Positions 1-8,435 of a stretch of 64,000 nt of DNA are shown here, one piece after another. The stretch is from UBA1447 sp964612185 (GTDB taxonomy: Bacteria > Bacillota > Clostridia > Oscillospirales > Acutalibacteraceae). Position 1 is the first letter of the stretch, and each line of letters begins with the position of its first letter. The stretch is taken from assembly GCA_964612185.1 (NCBI GenBank), contig CAZTCR010000001.1, positions 62,001 through 126,000 on the forward strand, read 5' to 3'. Below the pieces are notes generated by a model that saw nothing but the letters and a program-made list of their open reading frames with translations, made no database searches and was not told where the DNA came from. The translations under genes were made by a program, and so were the position numbers.

Positions 1-146
1 AGCGCGTCGAGAATGGACTGTACGGAAGAGGGGGATTTTAACCCGACGGCGGCGCCGATTTCCCGCACAGAGGGGGGACGGCCGCTTTCCATACGCTTGA
101 GAAGAAAGTCGTAAACCTCACGCTGTTTATCGGATATTTTTTTCAT
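1..146 (-). CDS. lexA: LexA repressor, N-terminal part (cut by window edge)
   Basis: The 48 visible codons read as the winged-helix DNA-binding domain of LexA. They begin MKKISDKQREVYDFLLKRME and continue with GRPPSVREIGAAVGLKSPSS, the recognition-helix region of the SOS repressor. The autocleavage and dimerisation domain lies beyond the left edge. The start is the ATG at 146, preceded by a GGGGGA ribosome site about 6 bases upstream. The gene is divergent from the serine hydrolase unit. A good promoter and an overlapping LexA-type box lie upstream, as expected for autoregulation. The family assignment is firm; integrity of the rest cannot be judged. Confidence 0.93.
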   Translation of the reverse strand, partial: MKKISDKQREVYDFLLKRMESGRPPSVREIGAAVGLKSPSSVQSILDA

Positions 147-189
147 AAGATATTCCCCCGTTTGTTGATGAATTCTCATTTATAAAGGC

Positions 190-218
190 AGTATATCACA
201 ACATATCATAAAAAGCAA
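190..218 (-). promoter_or_regulatory. lexA promoter
   Basis: On the minus strand TTGCTT (218-213) and TATACT (195-190) are separated by 17 bases, a good housekeeping-sigma promoter. Transcription would start near 183, giving a leader of about 37 bases before the lexA ATG. Confidence 0.75.
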
Positions 219-229
219 ACATTTGTTTG
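216..229. promoter_or_regulatory. LexA/SOS box
   Basis: CAAACATTTGTTTG has symmetric arms CAAAC and GTTTG around four bases, matching the spacing of the Gram-positive SOS box CGAAC-N4-GTTCG with G-to-A/C-to-T changes in each arm. It overlaps the -35 element of the lexA promoter, where a bound repressor would block transcription. Its role is inferred from position and similarity. Confidence 0.65.
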
Positions 230-291
230 GCTGAACCGCAAATATTTCGTGACTAAAACGCGATATTATAATTATGATTATCATGCTATTA

Positions 292-300
292 TGTTATAAT
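292..300 (+). promoter_or_regulatory. Extended -10 element for the serine hydrolase unit
   Basis: TGTTATAAT has a perfect TATAAT (295-300) preceded by TG at the extended -10 position. The -35 region (TTATGA at 272-277) is poor, so the extended -10 would carry recognition. The leader to the first start codon is about 128 bases. Confidence 0.5.
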
Positions 301-434
301 ACTATATCCAAAACAAATAACAATGGAAACAGACGGTCTAAGGCGGTCAAACGGGTGTTTAGGAATACCGGTTGCGGCGGATACTACAGATGATTTTTGA
401 ACTTTTTGTCATATGGAAAGGGATGGTCGAAGCA

Positions 435-2039
435 ATGAAACAAAATGTAATAATTTCCATCGATCGGGCAAAATTTCCGGAAGAGGTTGGCGTATCCTCA
501 AAAGCAGTCGCGGCGTTCATCGAAGATTTGAACGAAAGCGGTATCGAAGCGCACAGCCTGATGATTCTCCGCCGGGGCAAGGTGGCTTTTGAGCGCTGGG
601 CGGAGCCGCTGGGGCCCGATTTCCCGCACATTATGTATTCGGTCAGTAAGAGCGTCACCGCAACAGCGATAGGGTTTGCGGTTGAGGAAGGCTTGCTGTC
701 ACTCCAAACAAGGCTGGTCGATGTGTTTCCCGAATACAAACCGAAAAAGCCGGACCAAAATCTGGAAAAACTGACGGTTTACCATCTGCTGACCATGACG
801 GCCGGCAAAGATGTACCCACCCTGTCCGACAAATCTAAGAACAGATGGATACAGGACTTTTTTGACGCCAAATGGGCGTTTGCCCCCGGCGATTTTTGGC
901 GCTATATCAGCGAAAACACTTTTATGCTTTGCGCCATGCTGACGCGTATCTCGGGCATGTCCGTTACCGAATACCTCACGCCCAGGTTGTTCGAACCGCT
1001 GGGCTTCGGGCGTGTGCCGTTTTGGGAAAAAGACGGCTACGGCATGGAGGCGGGCGGCTGGGGGATGTATTTAAAAACGGAGGAATTGGCAAAATTCATG
1101 CTGTGCTGCCAGCAGGGCGGTGTGTTCAACGGCAAGCAGGTGATTCCCGCCGGCTGGGTGAAAGAAGCAGTGAAAAAACAAGTGGAGAATCTACAGTACG
1201 ATGACATTCCCTCCACCTGCGGTTACGGGTACGGCTTCTGGCGCAACCCGGTGCCGAATTCCTACCGCGCGGACGGACTGTTTTCGCAGTTCGGGATGGT
1301 TTTTGAGGATCAACAGGCGTGTTTGGTGATGACCGCCAACGAAATATTTGAAGATAAGGCCAGGGAATGCGTATTCCGGCACTTCCCCGGCGTATTTATC
1401 GAACCGGCTGCGAAAAAGCCGAAAGACGCCCCATCCGTTGAGCAACTTGAATTGAAAAGCTTACCGAACCTCGCCCCGCGGCCGCACAGCCGGCTTGAAA
1501 AGAAAATTGACGGTAAAATAATGAAAATCAACAGCAAAATCCTGCTTGAAAAAGCGGGTTTGCCGGTGAGTATGATCATGGCGCCGGTATTACAGATGAA
1601 CTTTGAACGACCGGGCGAGATCAAAGAAGCGAGATTCCGATTTTTGGGCGATGTTTGTGAAATGACATGGCGGGAAGGGCTGTTTAAGAATACCATCGAA
1701 TGCGGAATGGACGGGCAGCCGAGATTCAGTAAAATGCGGCTGTCGCAGTTCGAGTTTACCGCTTGCAGTACTGCCGCTTGGGAAAATGAAAATACGCTTT
1801 GTATTTGGATGCGTCCGCTGGAAGCCATCGGGCAACGGCGAATCCGGTTTGTTTTCAGCGGCGATAAAGTCACTGTTTACCCGGGCGGCGTGCCGGACGG
1901 CGAGAGTACGATGAAATACCTTGCGGGCTTTGTCGGCTATTTTGTAAAACCCGCATTTATCGTCAAGGCTGCGAAGCTTTTACTTGCCAAAGGCCGCAAA
2001 GCGGTGGAGCCCAAACACCGGGGCGTCGTTGTAAAATAA
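435..2039 (+). CDS. Beta-lactamase-family serine hydrolase, copy 1
   Basis: A 534-residue protein of the serine beta-lactamase/DD-peptidase/esterase fold. The S-x-x-K motif is S69-V-S-K72 and the second box is Y157-I-S159 in FWRYISEN. A third box lies in RADGLFSQFG. The catalytic domain takes about the first 330 residues. It is followed by a domain of about 200 residues of unknown role with the conserved stretch CEMTWREGLFKNTI. No signal peptide or membrane segment is visible, so it is probably cytoplasmic. ATG at 435 was chosen because its N-terminus aligns with the next two paralogs; ATG at 423 is an alternative. It is the first of three tandem copies. Substrate is unknown; peptidase, esterase or amidase activity is possible. 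Confidence 0.85.
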   Translation: MKQNVIISIDRAKFPEEVGVSSKAVAAFIEDLNESGIEAHSLMILRRGKVAFERWAEPLGPDFPHIMYSVSKSVTATAIGFAVEEGLLSLQTRLVDVFPEYKPKKPDQNLEKLTVYHLLTMTAGKDVPTLSDKSKNRWIQDFFDAKWAFAPGDFWRYISENTFMLCAMLTRISGMSVTEYLTPRLFEPLGFGRVPFWEKDGYGMEAGGWGMYLKTEELAKFMLCCQQGGVFNGKQVIPAGWVKEAVKKQVENLQYDDIPSTCGYGYGFWRNPVPNSYRADGLFSQFGMVFEDQQACLVMTANEIFEDKARECVFRHFPGVFIEPAAKKPKDAPSVEQLELKSLPNLAPRPHSRLEKKIDGKIMKINSKILLEKAGLPVSMIMAPVLQMNFERPGEIKEARFRFLGDVCEMTWREGLFKNTIECGMDGQPRFSKMRLSQFEFTACSTAAWENENTLCIWMRPLEAIGQRRIRFVFSGDKVTVYPGGVPDGESTMKYLAGFVGYFVKPAFIVKAAKLLLAKGRKAVEPKHRGVVVK

Positions 2040-2114
2040 CCGGCACCGGAAACGATATCCGGCAATATTCCGAAGCAGGAGTAGACAGGGATAACACATA
2101 CGGAGGCGTTGTTT

Positions 2115-3716
2115 GTGGATGAAAAAGTGATTTCGATTGAACGGGCGGCATTCCCGGAGCAGGTCGGCGTTTCCTCAGCGGCTGTCGCGGCTTTTATCGA
2201 TGATTTACAAGCGAGCGGTATCGAAACACATAGCTTGATGTTCATACGCCGCGGCAAGGTGGCGTATGAAGCCTGGGCGGAGCCGTACGCACCGGAAATC
2301 CCGCATACGATGTATTCGGTCAGCAAGAGCGTCACTTCAACAGCGATCGGGTTCGCCATAGAAGAAGGACTCCTGAGCCTTGATACGCGGGTGATGGATA
2401 TATTCCCGGAATTCGAACCCGAGGAACCCGATGAGAACCTGGAAGCACTCACCGTTTTTCATTTGCTCACCATGACGGCGGGCAAGGATGTCAGCCAGAT
2501 GGCAGACAAAACAAAAAACCAATGGATAAAAGACTTTTTTGACGCGAAATGGGCGTTTGCACCCGGTGAATTCTGGCGTTATATCAGTGAAAACACCTAT
2601 ATGCTCTCCGCTATGCTCACGCGGGTCGCGGGCGTTTCCATGACAGAATACCTCACCCCGCGTTTGTATGAACCGCTTGGTTTCGGCCGCGTGCCCTTTT
2701 GGGAAAAGGACGGTAACGGGATAGAAGCCGGGGGATGGGGTTTATTTTTAAAAACAGAAGAACTGGCAAAATATATCCTTTGTTATCAGCAGGGCGGTAA
2801 ATTTAACGGCAGGCAGGTGGTGCCGGCGCATTGGGTGAAAGAGTCCGGCAAAAAGCAGGTCGACAATCTTCAGTATTCCGAGCCGGCGGCTTGCTGCGGT
2901 TACGGGTATGGCGTGCCGATGAACCTGATCCCGAATTCTTACCGCGCGGACGGCTTGTTTTCGCAGTTCGGTTTAGTTTTTAACGATTATGATGCCTGCT
3001 TTGTCATGACGGCATGCGAAATGTTCAATACCAAAACGAGAGATTGTTTATGGCGGCATTTTCCGGCGATATTCTGTGAGGAATCCACAGAATATCCGGC
3101 TGACGAAACCTTGAAAAACCGGCTGTGTCTGCCCGCTTTACCGAACTTGCCGGAAGCTGCACGCAGCGAGGTCGAAAAAACAATCGACAACAAGATACTG
3201 AAGATTCAAAAGAGAAGAATTTTAAACGAACTCGGATTTCCCGTCAGCATGCTGATTATGCCCGTTGTGCAGCTGAATTATGAAAAGTTGGGAAATATTG
3301 AAGAAATTCGCTTCAAGTTCGGCGAAAACGAGTGTGAAATGACCTGGCGGGAACGGCTGTATAAGAACACAATTGTTTGCGGGATGGACGGCAAGCCAAG
3401 AAACAGTAAAATCCGGCTTTCTCAGTATCGGTTTACCGCAAGCAGCACCGCCGCGTGGGAAAACGAAAATACGCTTAGCGTTTGGATGCGACCCCTGGAG
3501 TCGATCGGCCAGCGGCGGATGACCTTTGTTTTTGAAGGCGAAAAGGTGACGATTGTCCCATCCAGTATGCCCGACGCAAAAAGCATGATGGACTTTGTCG
3601 CGCAAAAAGTTCCCTTCTTCGTCAAAGAGCAGGTGGCGGTTAAAGCCGCGCAGGCGGTGCTGTCCAAGGCAGACCGTTTGCTTGAGACCAGACACAAGGG
3701 AAAGATTAAAAAGTAG
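2115..3716 (+). CDS. Beta-lactamase-family serine hydrolase, copy 2
   Basis: Paralog of the preceding gene, with the same two-part architecture. It keeps YSVSKS (S-x-x-K), the FWRYISEN box, the DGLFSQFG box and the C-terminal CEMTWRERLYKNTI stretch. The GTG at 2115 is the best start: CGGAGG lies 8 bases upstream, whereas the TTG at 2109 is too close to that site. The 75-base gap from copy 1 has no terminator, so the copies are probably cotranscribed. Copies 1 and 2 look closer to each other than to copy 3. Catalytic residues are intact, so activity is expected, but the substrate is unknown. Confidence 0.85.
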   Translation: MDEKVISIERAAFPEQVGVSSAAVAAFIDDLQASGIETHSLMFIRRGKVAYEAWAEPYAPEIPHTMYSVSKSVTSTAIGFAIEEGLLSLDTRVMDIFPEFEPEEPDENLEALTVFHLLTMTAGKDVSQMADKTKNQWIKDFFDAKWAFAPGEFWRYISENTYMLSAMLTRVAGVSMTEYLTPRLYEPLGFGRVPFWEKDGNGIEAGGWGLFLKTEELAKYILCYQQGGKFNGRQVVPAHWVKESGKKQVDNLQYSEPAACCGYGYGVPMNLIPNSYRADGLFSQFGLVFNDYDACFVMTACEMFNTKTRDCLWRHFPAIFCEESTEYPADETLKNRLCLPALPNLPEAARSEVEKTIDNKILKIQKRRILNELGFPVSMLIMPVVQLNYEKLGNIEEIRFKFGENECEMTWRERLYKNTIVCGMDGKPRNSKIRLSQYRFTASSTAAWENENTLSVWMRPLESIGQRRMTFVFEGEKVTIVPSSMPDAKSMMDFVAQKVPFFVKEQVAVKAAQAVLSKADRLLETRHKGKIKK

Positions 3717-3762
3717 CGCCGCGCGGGTGAAATAGAAAACCTCTGACAGGAGCGTATTGAAC

Positions 3763-5400
3763 ATGAATGACACTGCAAAAACCACACTGAAAAGAGCGGC
3801 AACGCCCGAGGCGGCAGGCGTTTCATCAAATGAAGCCGCGGCGTTTATAGCGGATTTAAAAAAGAGCAGGATCGAAACACACAGTGTCATGATTTTGCGC
3901 CGCGGAAAAGTCGCGTTTGAAGCCTGGGCGGAGCCGTACGCGCCGGAGATTCCACACGCAATGTTTTCGGTGAGCAAGAGTTTCACCTCAACAGCCGTTG
4001 GGTTTGCTGTCGAGGAGGGGCTGCTGACGCTGGAAACGCGCGTCGTAGACATTTTCCCCGAGTACAAGCCTGAAGAACCGGACGAAAACCTTGAAAAACT
4101 GACCATCCGTCATTTGCTGAATATGACGGCAGGCAAAGACGCAACCTTTTTGGCCGATAAAACCAAGGATCACTGGGTCAGAGATTTTATTGGTGCTAAA
4201 TGGAAGACTGTTCCGGGTGAATCATTTAAGTATATTAACGAAAACATCTATATGCTTTGCGCGGTTTTAAAACGGGTTACGGGCATGACGGTGACGGAGT
4301 ATCTGACCCCCCGTCTGTATGAGCCGCTCGGATACGGCCGGGTACCGTTCTGGGAATCCGACCCGGGCGGGATAGAGGCAGGCGGATGGGGGTTATTCGT
4401 TACAACAGAAGAACTTGCCAAACTCTCACTTTGTTATCTGCAGGGCGGTATGTATGACGGTAAACAGGTAATCCCAGCCGGATGGGTTACGGAGGCGACA
4501 AGGAAACAAGTCGAAACCAGCCGCAAGAACGCCGACAGCGCAGCCGGTTATGGGTACTGTTTTTGGCGCAACAGCATACCGGATACTTACCGGCTAGATG
4601 GCATGTTTTCACAATTCGGTATCGTTTTTGAAAAGGTTGACGCGGTAATCGTGATCACCGCGAGCGAGATTCAGGAGCAGAAGGTCAGGGATTGTATCTG
4701 GCGCCATTTCCCCGCCGGGTTTATTGACGGGGCGGACAACAGTCCCGGTGAAAGCGTGTTACCGGATAAATTGCGTTTGGAGACCCTGCCTGATTTGGCT
4801 GCCGCGCCGCGCAGCCCTTATGAAAAGATTATTAACGGCAGAACAATTAGAACACAGCGGAAAAGGCTGTTGGAGGCAATCAACTTCCCCCTGAGCATGC
4901 TGCCGATTTCTATTGTTTATATGTCGGCGGACAAAGCGGGCGATTTGGACGAGATTTCGTTTGAATTCGGCGAAAACGAGTGTCGTATCGGTTGGACGGA
5001 AGGCGATGAAAGCAATACGGTTGTCTGCGGGATGGACGGCAAACCCCGCAAGAGCAAAATCCGCCTGGCGAGCATGGACTTCACAGCCTCCTGCACAGCG
5101 GCGTGGAAAGACGAAAAGACGCTGTCGTTTTGGATGAGACCGCTTGAATCGGTATGCCAGCGGCAGGTTGATTTTGTTTTCAACGGGTATGATGTTGCCA
5201 TGTATTTCGCCAGCAATCCGTCCACCAGAAAGATGCTCCAGACGCTGTCGCGCAATGTGGAGGAATACATTAAAAATGCGGCAGCTGCGAAAGCAGTGCG
5301 CGGCATTATGAAAAACGCGCACAAAATTGTGGAACCGACCTTGAAAGGCCGTCTGTACAGAAAAGAAGATTTGCCGAAAACGCGGCCGGGATTGTTTTAG
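3763..5400 (+). CDS. Beta-lactamase-family serine hydrolase, copy 3
   Basis: Third tandem paralog. The S-x-x-K box is in MFSVSKSFTS and the second box is Y-I-N in FKYINEN, closer to the canonical Y-x-N than in copies 1 and 2. The third box DGMFSQFG is kept. The C-terminal domain is more diverged (CRIGWTEGDESNTV in place of CEMTWRE) and ends in a short extra tail. ATG at 3763 has AGGAG 10 bases upstream; TTG at 3757 is in frame and could also be used. It shares the unit with copies 1 and 2, which suggests duplication followed by divergence in substrate. Confidence 0.85.
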   Translation: MNDTAKTTLKRAATPEAAGVSSNEAAAFIADLKKSRIETHSVMILRRGKVAFEAWAEPYAPEIPHAMFSVSKSFTSTAVGFAVEEGLLTLETRVVDIFPEYKPEEPDENLEKLTIRHLLNMTAGKDATFLADKTKDHWVRDFIGAKWKTVPGESFKYINENIYMLCAVLKRVTGMTVTEYLTPRLYEPLGYGRVPFWESDPGGIEAGGWGLFVTTEELAKLSLCYLQGGMYDGKQVIPAGWVTEATRKQVETSRKNADSAAGYGYCFWRNSIPDTYRLDGMFSQFGIVFEKVDAVIVITASEIQEQKVRDCIWRHFPAGFIDGADNSPGESVLPDKLRLETLPDLAAAPRSPYEKIINGRTIRTQRKRLLEAINFPLSMLPISIVYMSADKAGDLDEISFEFGENECRIGWTEGDESNTVVCGMDGKPRKSKIRLASMDFTASCTAAWKDEKTLSFWMRPLESVCQRQVDFVFNGYDVAMYFASNPSTRKMLQTLSRNVEEYIKNAAAAKAVRGIMKNAHKIVEPTLKGRLYRKEDLPKTRPGLF

Positions 5401-5447
5401 TTGCACCTTATTGGATCACAGCCAAATAATTTGTTGGAGTTGTTGTT

Positions 5448-6173
5448 TTGTTAATCTATAAAGTTTTACTCGTATCTGCCATTGCGCTTGAATTTGTGTT
5501 CGTGCCGCTTTTCCTGAAAGCCATGTGGCCCAAAAAAACAAAAAAGTCCCTTGTGCTCAAGATGGTCTGCACCGCGCTGTTTATCTCTGTCGGCTTTTTA
5601 GCCGTCAAGATAAGCGGCAATACAACCGACTTTGCCGCCCTGATGCTCTGGGGGCTGGTGCTGGGCGGGGTCGGCGATTTCTTTTTGCACGCCGGGAGCA
5701 AACCCGCATTTTTTATTGTCGGCCTGACCAGTTTCTTAGCGGGACATATTTGCTATATCAGCGCCTTTTGGTGGGCGATAAAGCAATATTTTCCGGAAGT
5801 CGGGTTTGTCAGCCCTGCGGAAATCGCAGCGATTGTGACGATTTACGCGGCATTTGTCGGCTATTCTTTTTACAAACACATTGATTTTGGTGTAGCCTTG
5901 GTGCCGGTGATTTTATACGCGGCTACGCTGATTACCATGTTTGTTAAAGCCAGCTCGCTGGGCCTTCGCCTCGCAGCGGCGTCCATTCCGAACGCCGGAC
6001 TAATTTGCGTTATTCTGGTTGCAGGCTCTCTGCAGTTTTTAATGTCCGATTCCCTGTGGGCTAATATCAATTTCAACGGACATAAGAAAAACCGGCCGAT
6101 GAAAAACGCCAACATCATCACCTATTTCGGCGCACAGGTGCTGTTGGCCTGTACAATACTGGTGATATCATAG
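5448..6173 (+). CDS. YhhN-family membrane protein (lysoplasmalogenase-like)
   Basis: A 241-residue protein of about eight hydrophobic segments. It carries the family's hallmark stretches GLVLGGVGDFFLHAG and FIVGLTSFLAGHICYISAFW, with the conserved GD and GH. In animals the family (TMEM86) hydrolyses lysoplasmalogens; in bacteria the role is poorly known, though plasmalogens do occur in anaerobic clostridia. The start is TTG at 5448 with GGAG 8 bases upstream. It follows the hydrolase triplet by 47 bases in the same direction, so it is probably in the same transcript. Family assignment is good; function is inferred. Confidence 0.75.
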   Translation: MLIYKVLLVSAIALEFVFVPLFLKAMWPKKTKKSLVLKMVCTALFISVGFLAVKISGNTTDFAALMLWGLVLGGVGDFFLHAGSKPAFFIVGLTSFLAGHICYISAFWWAIKQYFPEVGFVSPAEIAAIVTIYAAFVGYSFYKHIDFGVALVPVILYAATLITMFVKASSLGLRLAAASIPNAGLICVILVAGSLQFLMSDSLWANINFNGHKKNRPMKNANIITYFGAQVLLACTILVIS

Positions 6174-6232
6174 ACTTTTGAAAAAAATGCGGGTTTGCAC
6201 AAGTTGACTGTCGGGTCTGAAGCGGTGAGAAT

Positions 6233-6655
6233 TTGAAGCTTTTTAAAATGTTCCATATCAACAGCAAAGACGATTTCATCGCCTTCGTTCGGCAGACGGT
6301 AAAATACGGTTTTGTCGGTCTGTTCGGCATGTTGGTATCTTTTTCAATCTACTATTTCATCATTTGGATTGATAAAGATTTTTATATCTTTGCCTATACC
6401 GTCTGTTTCATCGTCGGTGTGCTGATTTCATATTTTCTGCATAACCGGTATGTTTTTAAAAAGACAGAAAAGGGTCATAAAAAGCCGCTTATGAAAGCCT
6501 ATATGACATACGGAACTACTTATCTGCTTAGCATAGCTGCCATCTATGTGATGGTTGAGTGTTTTAATATAGCCCGAGAAATCGCGCCGCTTTTCAATTT
6601 ATTCATCACTGTTCCTGTGAACTATCTCTTGACAAGGTTTTGGACATTCAAATAA
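6233..6655 (+). CDS. GtrA-family membrane protein (polyprenyl-phosphate sugar flippase-like)
   Basis: A 140-residue protein with four membrane segments, starting after a short polar N-terminus (FVRQTVKYGFVGLFGMLVSF) and ending in the usual RFWTFK. GtrA proteins act with GtrB-type GT2 enzymes and are thought to flip polyprenyl-phosphate-linked sugars across the membrane. Three GtrB-type genes lie elsewhere in this window (26952, 35787, 45501), and this is the only GtrA seen. The TTG at 6233 has GGTGAG just upstream; ATG at 6248 is an alternative start. A strong terminator follows, ending the plus-strand unit. Confidence 0.85.
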   Translation: MKLFKMFHINSKDDFIAFVRQTVKYGFVGLFGMLVSFSIYYFIIWIDKDFYIFAYTVCFIVGVLISYFLHNRYVFKKTEKGHKKPLMKAYMTYGTTYLLSIAAIYVMVECFNIAREIAPLFNLFITVPVNYLLTRFWTFK

Positions 6656-6713
6656 TGGGCGGCCCAAAAACGCCGCGGATGGCTTTCTTTTAGAAAGACC
6701 CCAAAAAATGAAA

Positions 6714-6754
6714 AAGCAGGGAGCGGTAATGGATAAACCGACCCCTGCTTCTTT
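6714..6754. terminator. Bidirectional terminator between convergent genes
   Basis: AAGCAGGGAGCGGT (6714-6727) pairs with ACCGACCCCTGCTT (6737-6750). The stem is followed by CTTTT on the plus strand and by a T-rich run (TTTTTCATTTTTT) on the minus strand. It can end both the gtrA-like and the UroD-like transcripts. Confidence 0.8.
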
Positions 6755-6763
6755 TATGGATGC

Positions 6764-7906
6764 TTATGGCTGCTGCCGCCGAAGTGCCGCTTGCGCTTTT
6801 TCCCAGTCTGATATCATCTCATCCCTTTTTGTTTCGTCCGGCGCCGAAATTTGCAGCAAGAGTTTATAAAGATCACCCTGTCGTGAAGCCTTCAATACGC
6901 GCAGGAAAAAGTCATAGTGCGTTTCCTCCGGCAACATATTGATACCGCCAAAATAGAGTTTCCCCGCACCGGCGATACGCCGAAGCACGGCATCCATATC
7001 GTGTTTTTCGGTATTGCCGAAGTTGATGCCGTGAACCAGCGGTTCATCCAGCAAGGCATCTAACAGACGGTCGTTCTTGCCGCAGTAATGCACATACCCG
7101 CCGCCGAAATGCCGGAGCAGCTTTCTTTGGTAAGGCAGAACAAATTCTTCGATGGCGTCTTTTGATATCAGGGTGGCGGTATCTTCGCTGATTTTCAGTC
7201 CGCCCATTTCCCGCGGGATGATCAGGCTGTTGTAGTGCGCGATGAGCGTATCGCTGTCGTTCATCACCTTCAGACACTCGGTCAACCCGAATATCAAGCA
7301 TTCGCAGGATAAATCCAACAGATGGTGAACAAAAACGGGGTCATCATACAAATCATAAAAAAGCTTGTCGCCGTACACCAGGTGGGCAGTACCGAAAGGA
7401 CTCTGCAAGTCCAGCGGGAAAACATAGGCGCCGGTTCCTTCCACAAGTTCCCTCATTTTCGCCATGTGCTCAAGGCCTGCTTTGAATTCGTCGCCGGGTT
7501 TCAGGTCCTCCGGTCCCATATGTAAAATGGTTTTTTTGTCCAAATGCTCCAGCATCCAGGGCAGTTTGTCATCAAAGAGTGTTTGTGTCAAACCGAAAAG
7601 CGTTGGGAAGATGCCGCAACCCATGTGAGCACGCATAGAAGGAACAGCTTCTCTGCCGCCATTGGCTGAGGACAACATAAATTTGAAGCCGCCTGTTATC
7701 ATTTTTTCCGTATCAAAGTGGATTTCCTTTGAATTGTAATCCGGAATGGTGTCGAGCCATTGCTTATCCGGTGAGCAGGAAAGAAGCAGCGGCTGGCTGT
7801 CCGGCGCTTCGGCTTTCCAGACAGCGGTTTGCCTCTTTACAGCAAGCTGAAAATTTTCTTTTCTTTGCGAGATGAAATGACGCATCTCATCAATGAACGG
7901 GTTCAT
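6764..7906 (-). CDS. UroD/MtaA-superfamily protein
   Basis: A 380-residue protein resembling the uroporphyrinogen decarboxylase superfamily, which also holds zinc-dependent methylcobalamin methyltransferases (MtaA type). H273-Y-C275 fits the H-x-C part of the MtaA zinc site, but no later cysteine follows, so a full H-x-C-x(n)-C site is absent. It lacks the conserved N-terminal arginines of true UroD as far as I can see. The start is ATG at 7906, because GAGGGGA lies about 9 bases upstream; the in-frame ATG at 7924 has no site. It is the last gene of the heptose-type unit. A role in methyl transfer linked to the local cobalamin enzymes is possible but unproven. Confidence 0.6.
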   Translation of the reverse strand: MNPFIDEMRHFISQRKENFQLAVKRQTAVWKAEAPDSQPLLLSCSPDKQWLDTIPDYNSKEIHFDTEKMITGGFKFMLSSANGGREAVPSMRAHMGCGIFPTLFGLTQTLFDDKLPWMLEHLDKKTILHMGPEDLKPGDEFKAGLEHMAKMRELVEGTGAYVFPLDLQSPFGTAHLVYGDKLFYDLYDDPVFVHHLLDLSCECLIFGLTECLKVMNDSDTLIAHYNSLIIPREMGGLKISEDTATLISKDAIEEFVLPYQRKLLRHFGGGYVHYCGKNDRLLDALLDEPLVHGINFGNTEKHDMDAVLRRIAGAGKLYFGGINMLPEETHYDFFLRVLKASRQGDLYKLLLQISAPDETKRDEMISDWEKAQAALRRQQP

Positions 7907-7977
7907 CAAGCGTGATCCCCTCATGTTTTTTTATGGTTCTTTTTGAACCAAGTTTTAAAAACGCACTATGCGTTGAC

Positions 7978-8334
7978 CTACTCGGCTATGATATCCATTT
8001 CCCCGTCTTTCAGCTCAACTCCCTTGTCATACATGGCGAGAAGGATTGTATCGCTGAGAAAATTGAAATCATGATAAACATTTTTATCAATGCTGAACAT
8101 ATCGTCTTTTTTAAATACGCGTCTTTCTTCCAATCCGTCTTTTCTTGCTGCAAACTCAAGGCTTCCCTCGATAACATAAAAGGTTTCACGGTTTAGTTTG
8201 TGGCAGTGGCGCCCGCGGAATGTTCCGGCATTTGAACGCACAAAATTCAATTGGTTATAACCCTCATGCACCAACTGCTTTAGTTCGCCGCGTTCATCTG
8301 TAAATTCAAACTCCGGCTTTAGAATTTCTATCAT
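7978..8334 (-). CDS. Cupin-fold protein, sugar-nucleotide isomerase/epimerase-like
   Basis: A 118-residue single cupin domain. RGRHCHKLNRETFYVIEG gives the metal/ligand motif with two histidines and a glutamate, and NVYHDFNF gives the second histidine motif. It resembles small NDP-sugar 3,4-ketoisomerases or 3,5-epimerase-like cupins (WxcM/FdtA type). AAGGAGGA lies at ideal spacing before the ATG. Its place beside two SDR proteins and heptose-activating enzymes suggests it acts on a 4-keto-heptose nucleotide. The exact reaction cannot be told from the sequence. Confidence 0.65.
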   Translation of the reverse strand: MIEILKPEFEFTDERGELKQLVHEGYNQLNFVRSNAGTFRGRHCHKLNRETFYVIEGSLEFAARKDGLEERRVFKKDDMFSIDKNVYHDFNFLSDTILLAMYDKGVELKDGEMDIIAE

Positions 8335-8435
8335 TTTCGTTCCTCCTTTCCGTTAGTGTCGTAAAATCAAAAAGGCGCTGCTTCTTGGAATATTACAACA
8401 TGCAACTCCTTTATGGCTCATATAGATTTATCAGG

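Noticed and set aside
3222..4106. A 294-codon minus-strand frame
   Set aside because: It is antisense to two serine hydrolase genes; similar antisense frames recur under each paralog as a result of codon bias.
7930..7960. GGTTC-AAAAA-GAACC hairpin between the cupin and UroD-like genes
   Set aside because: On the transcribed minus strand it is followed by A rather than T, and both genes read in one direction, so it is not supported as a terminator.
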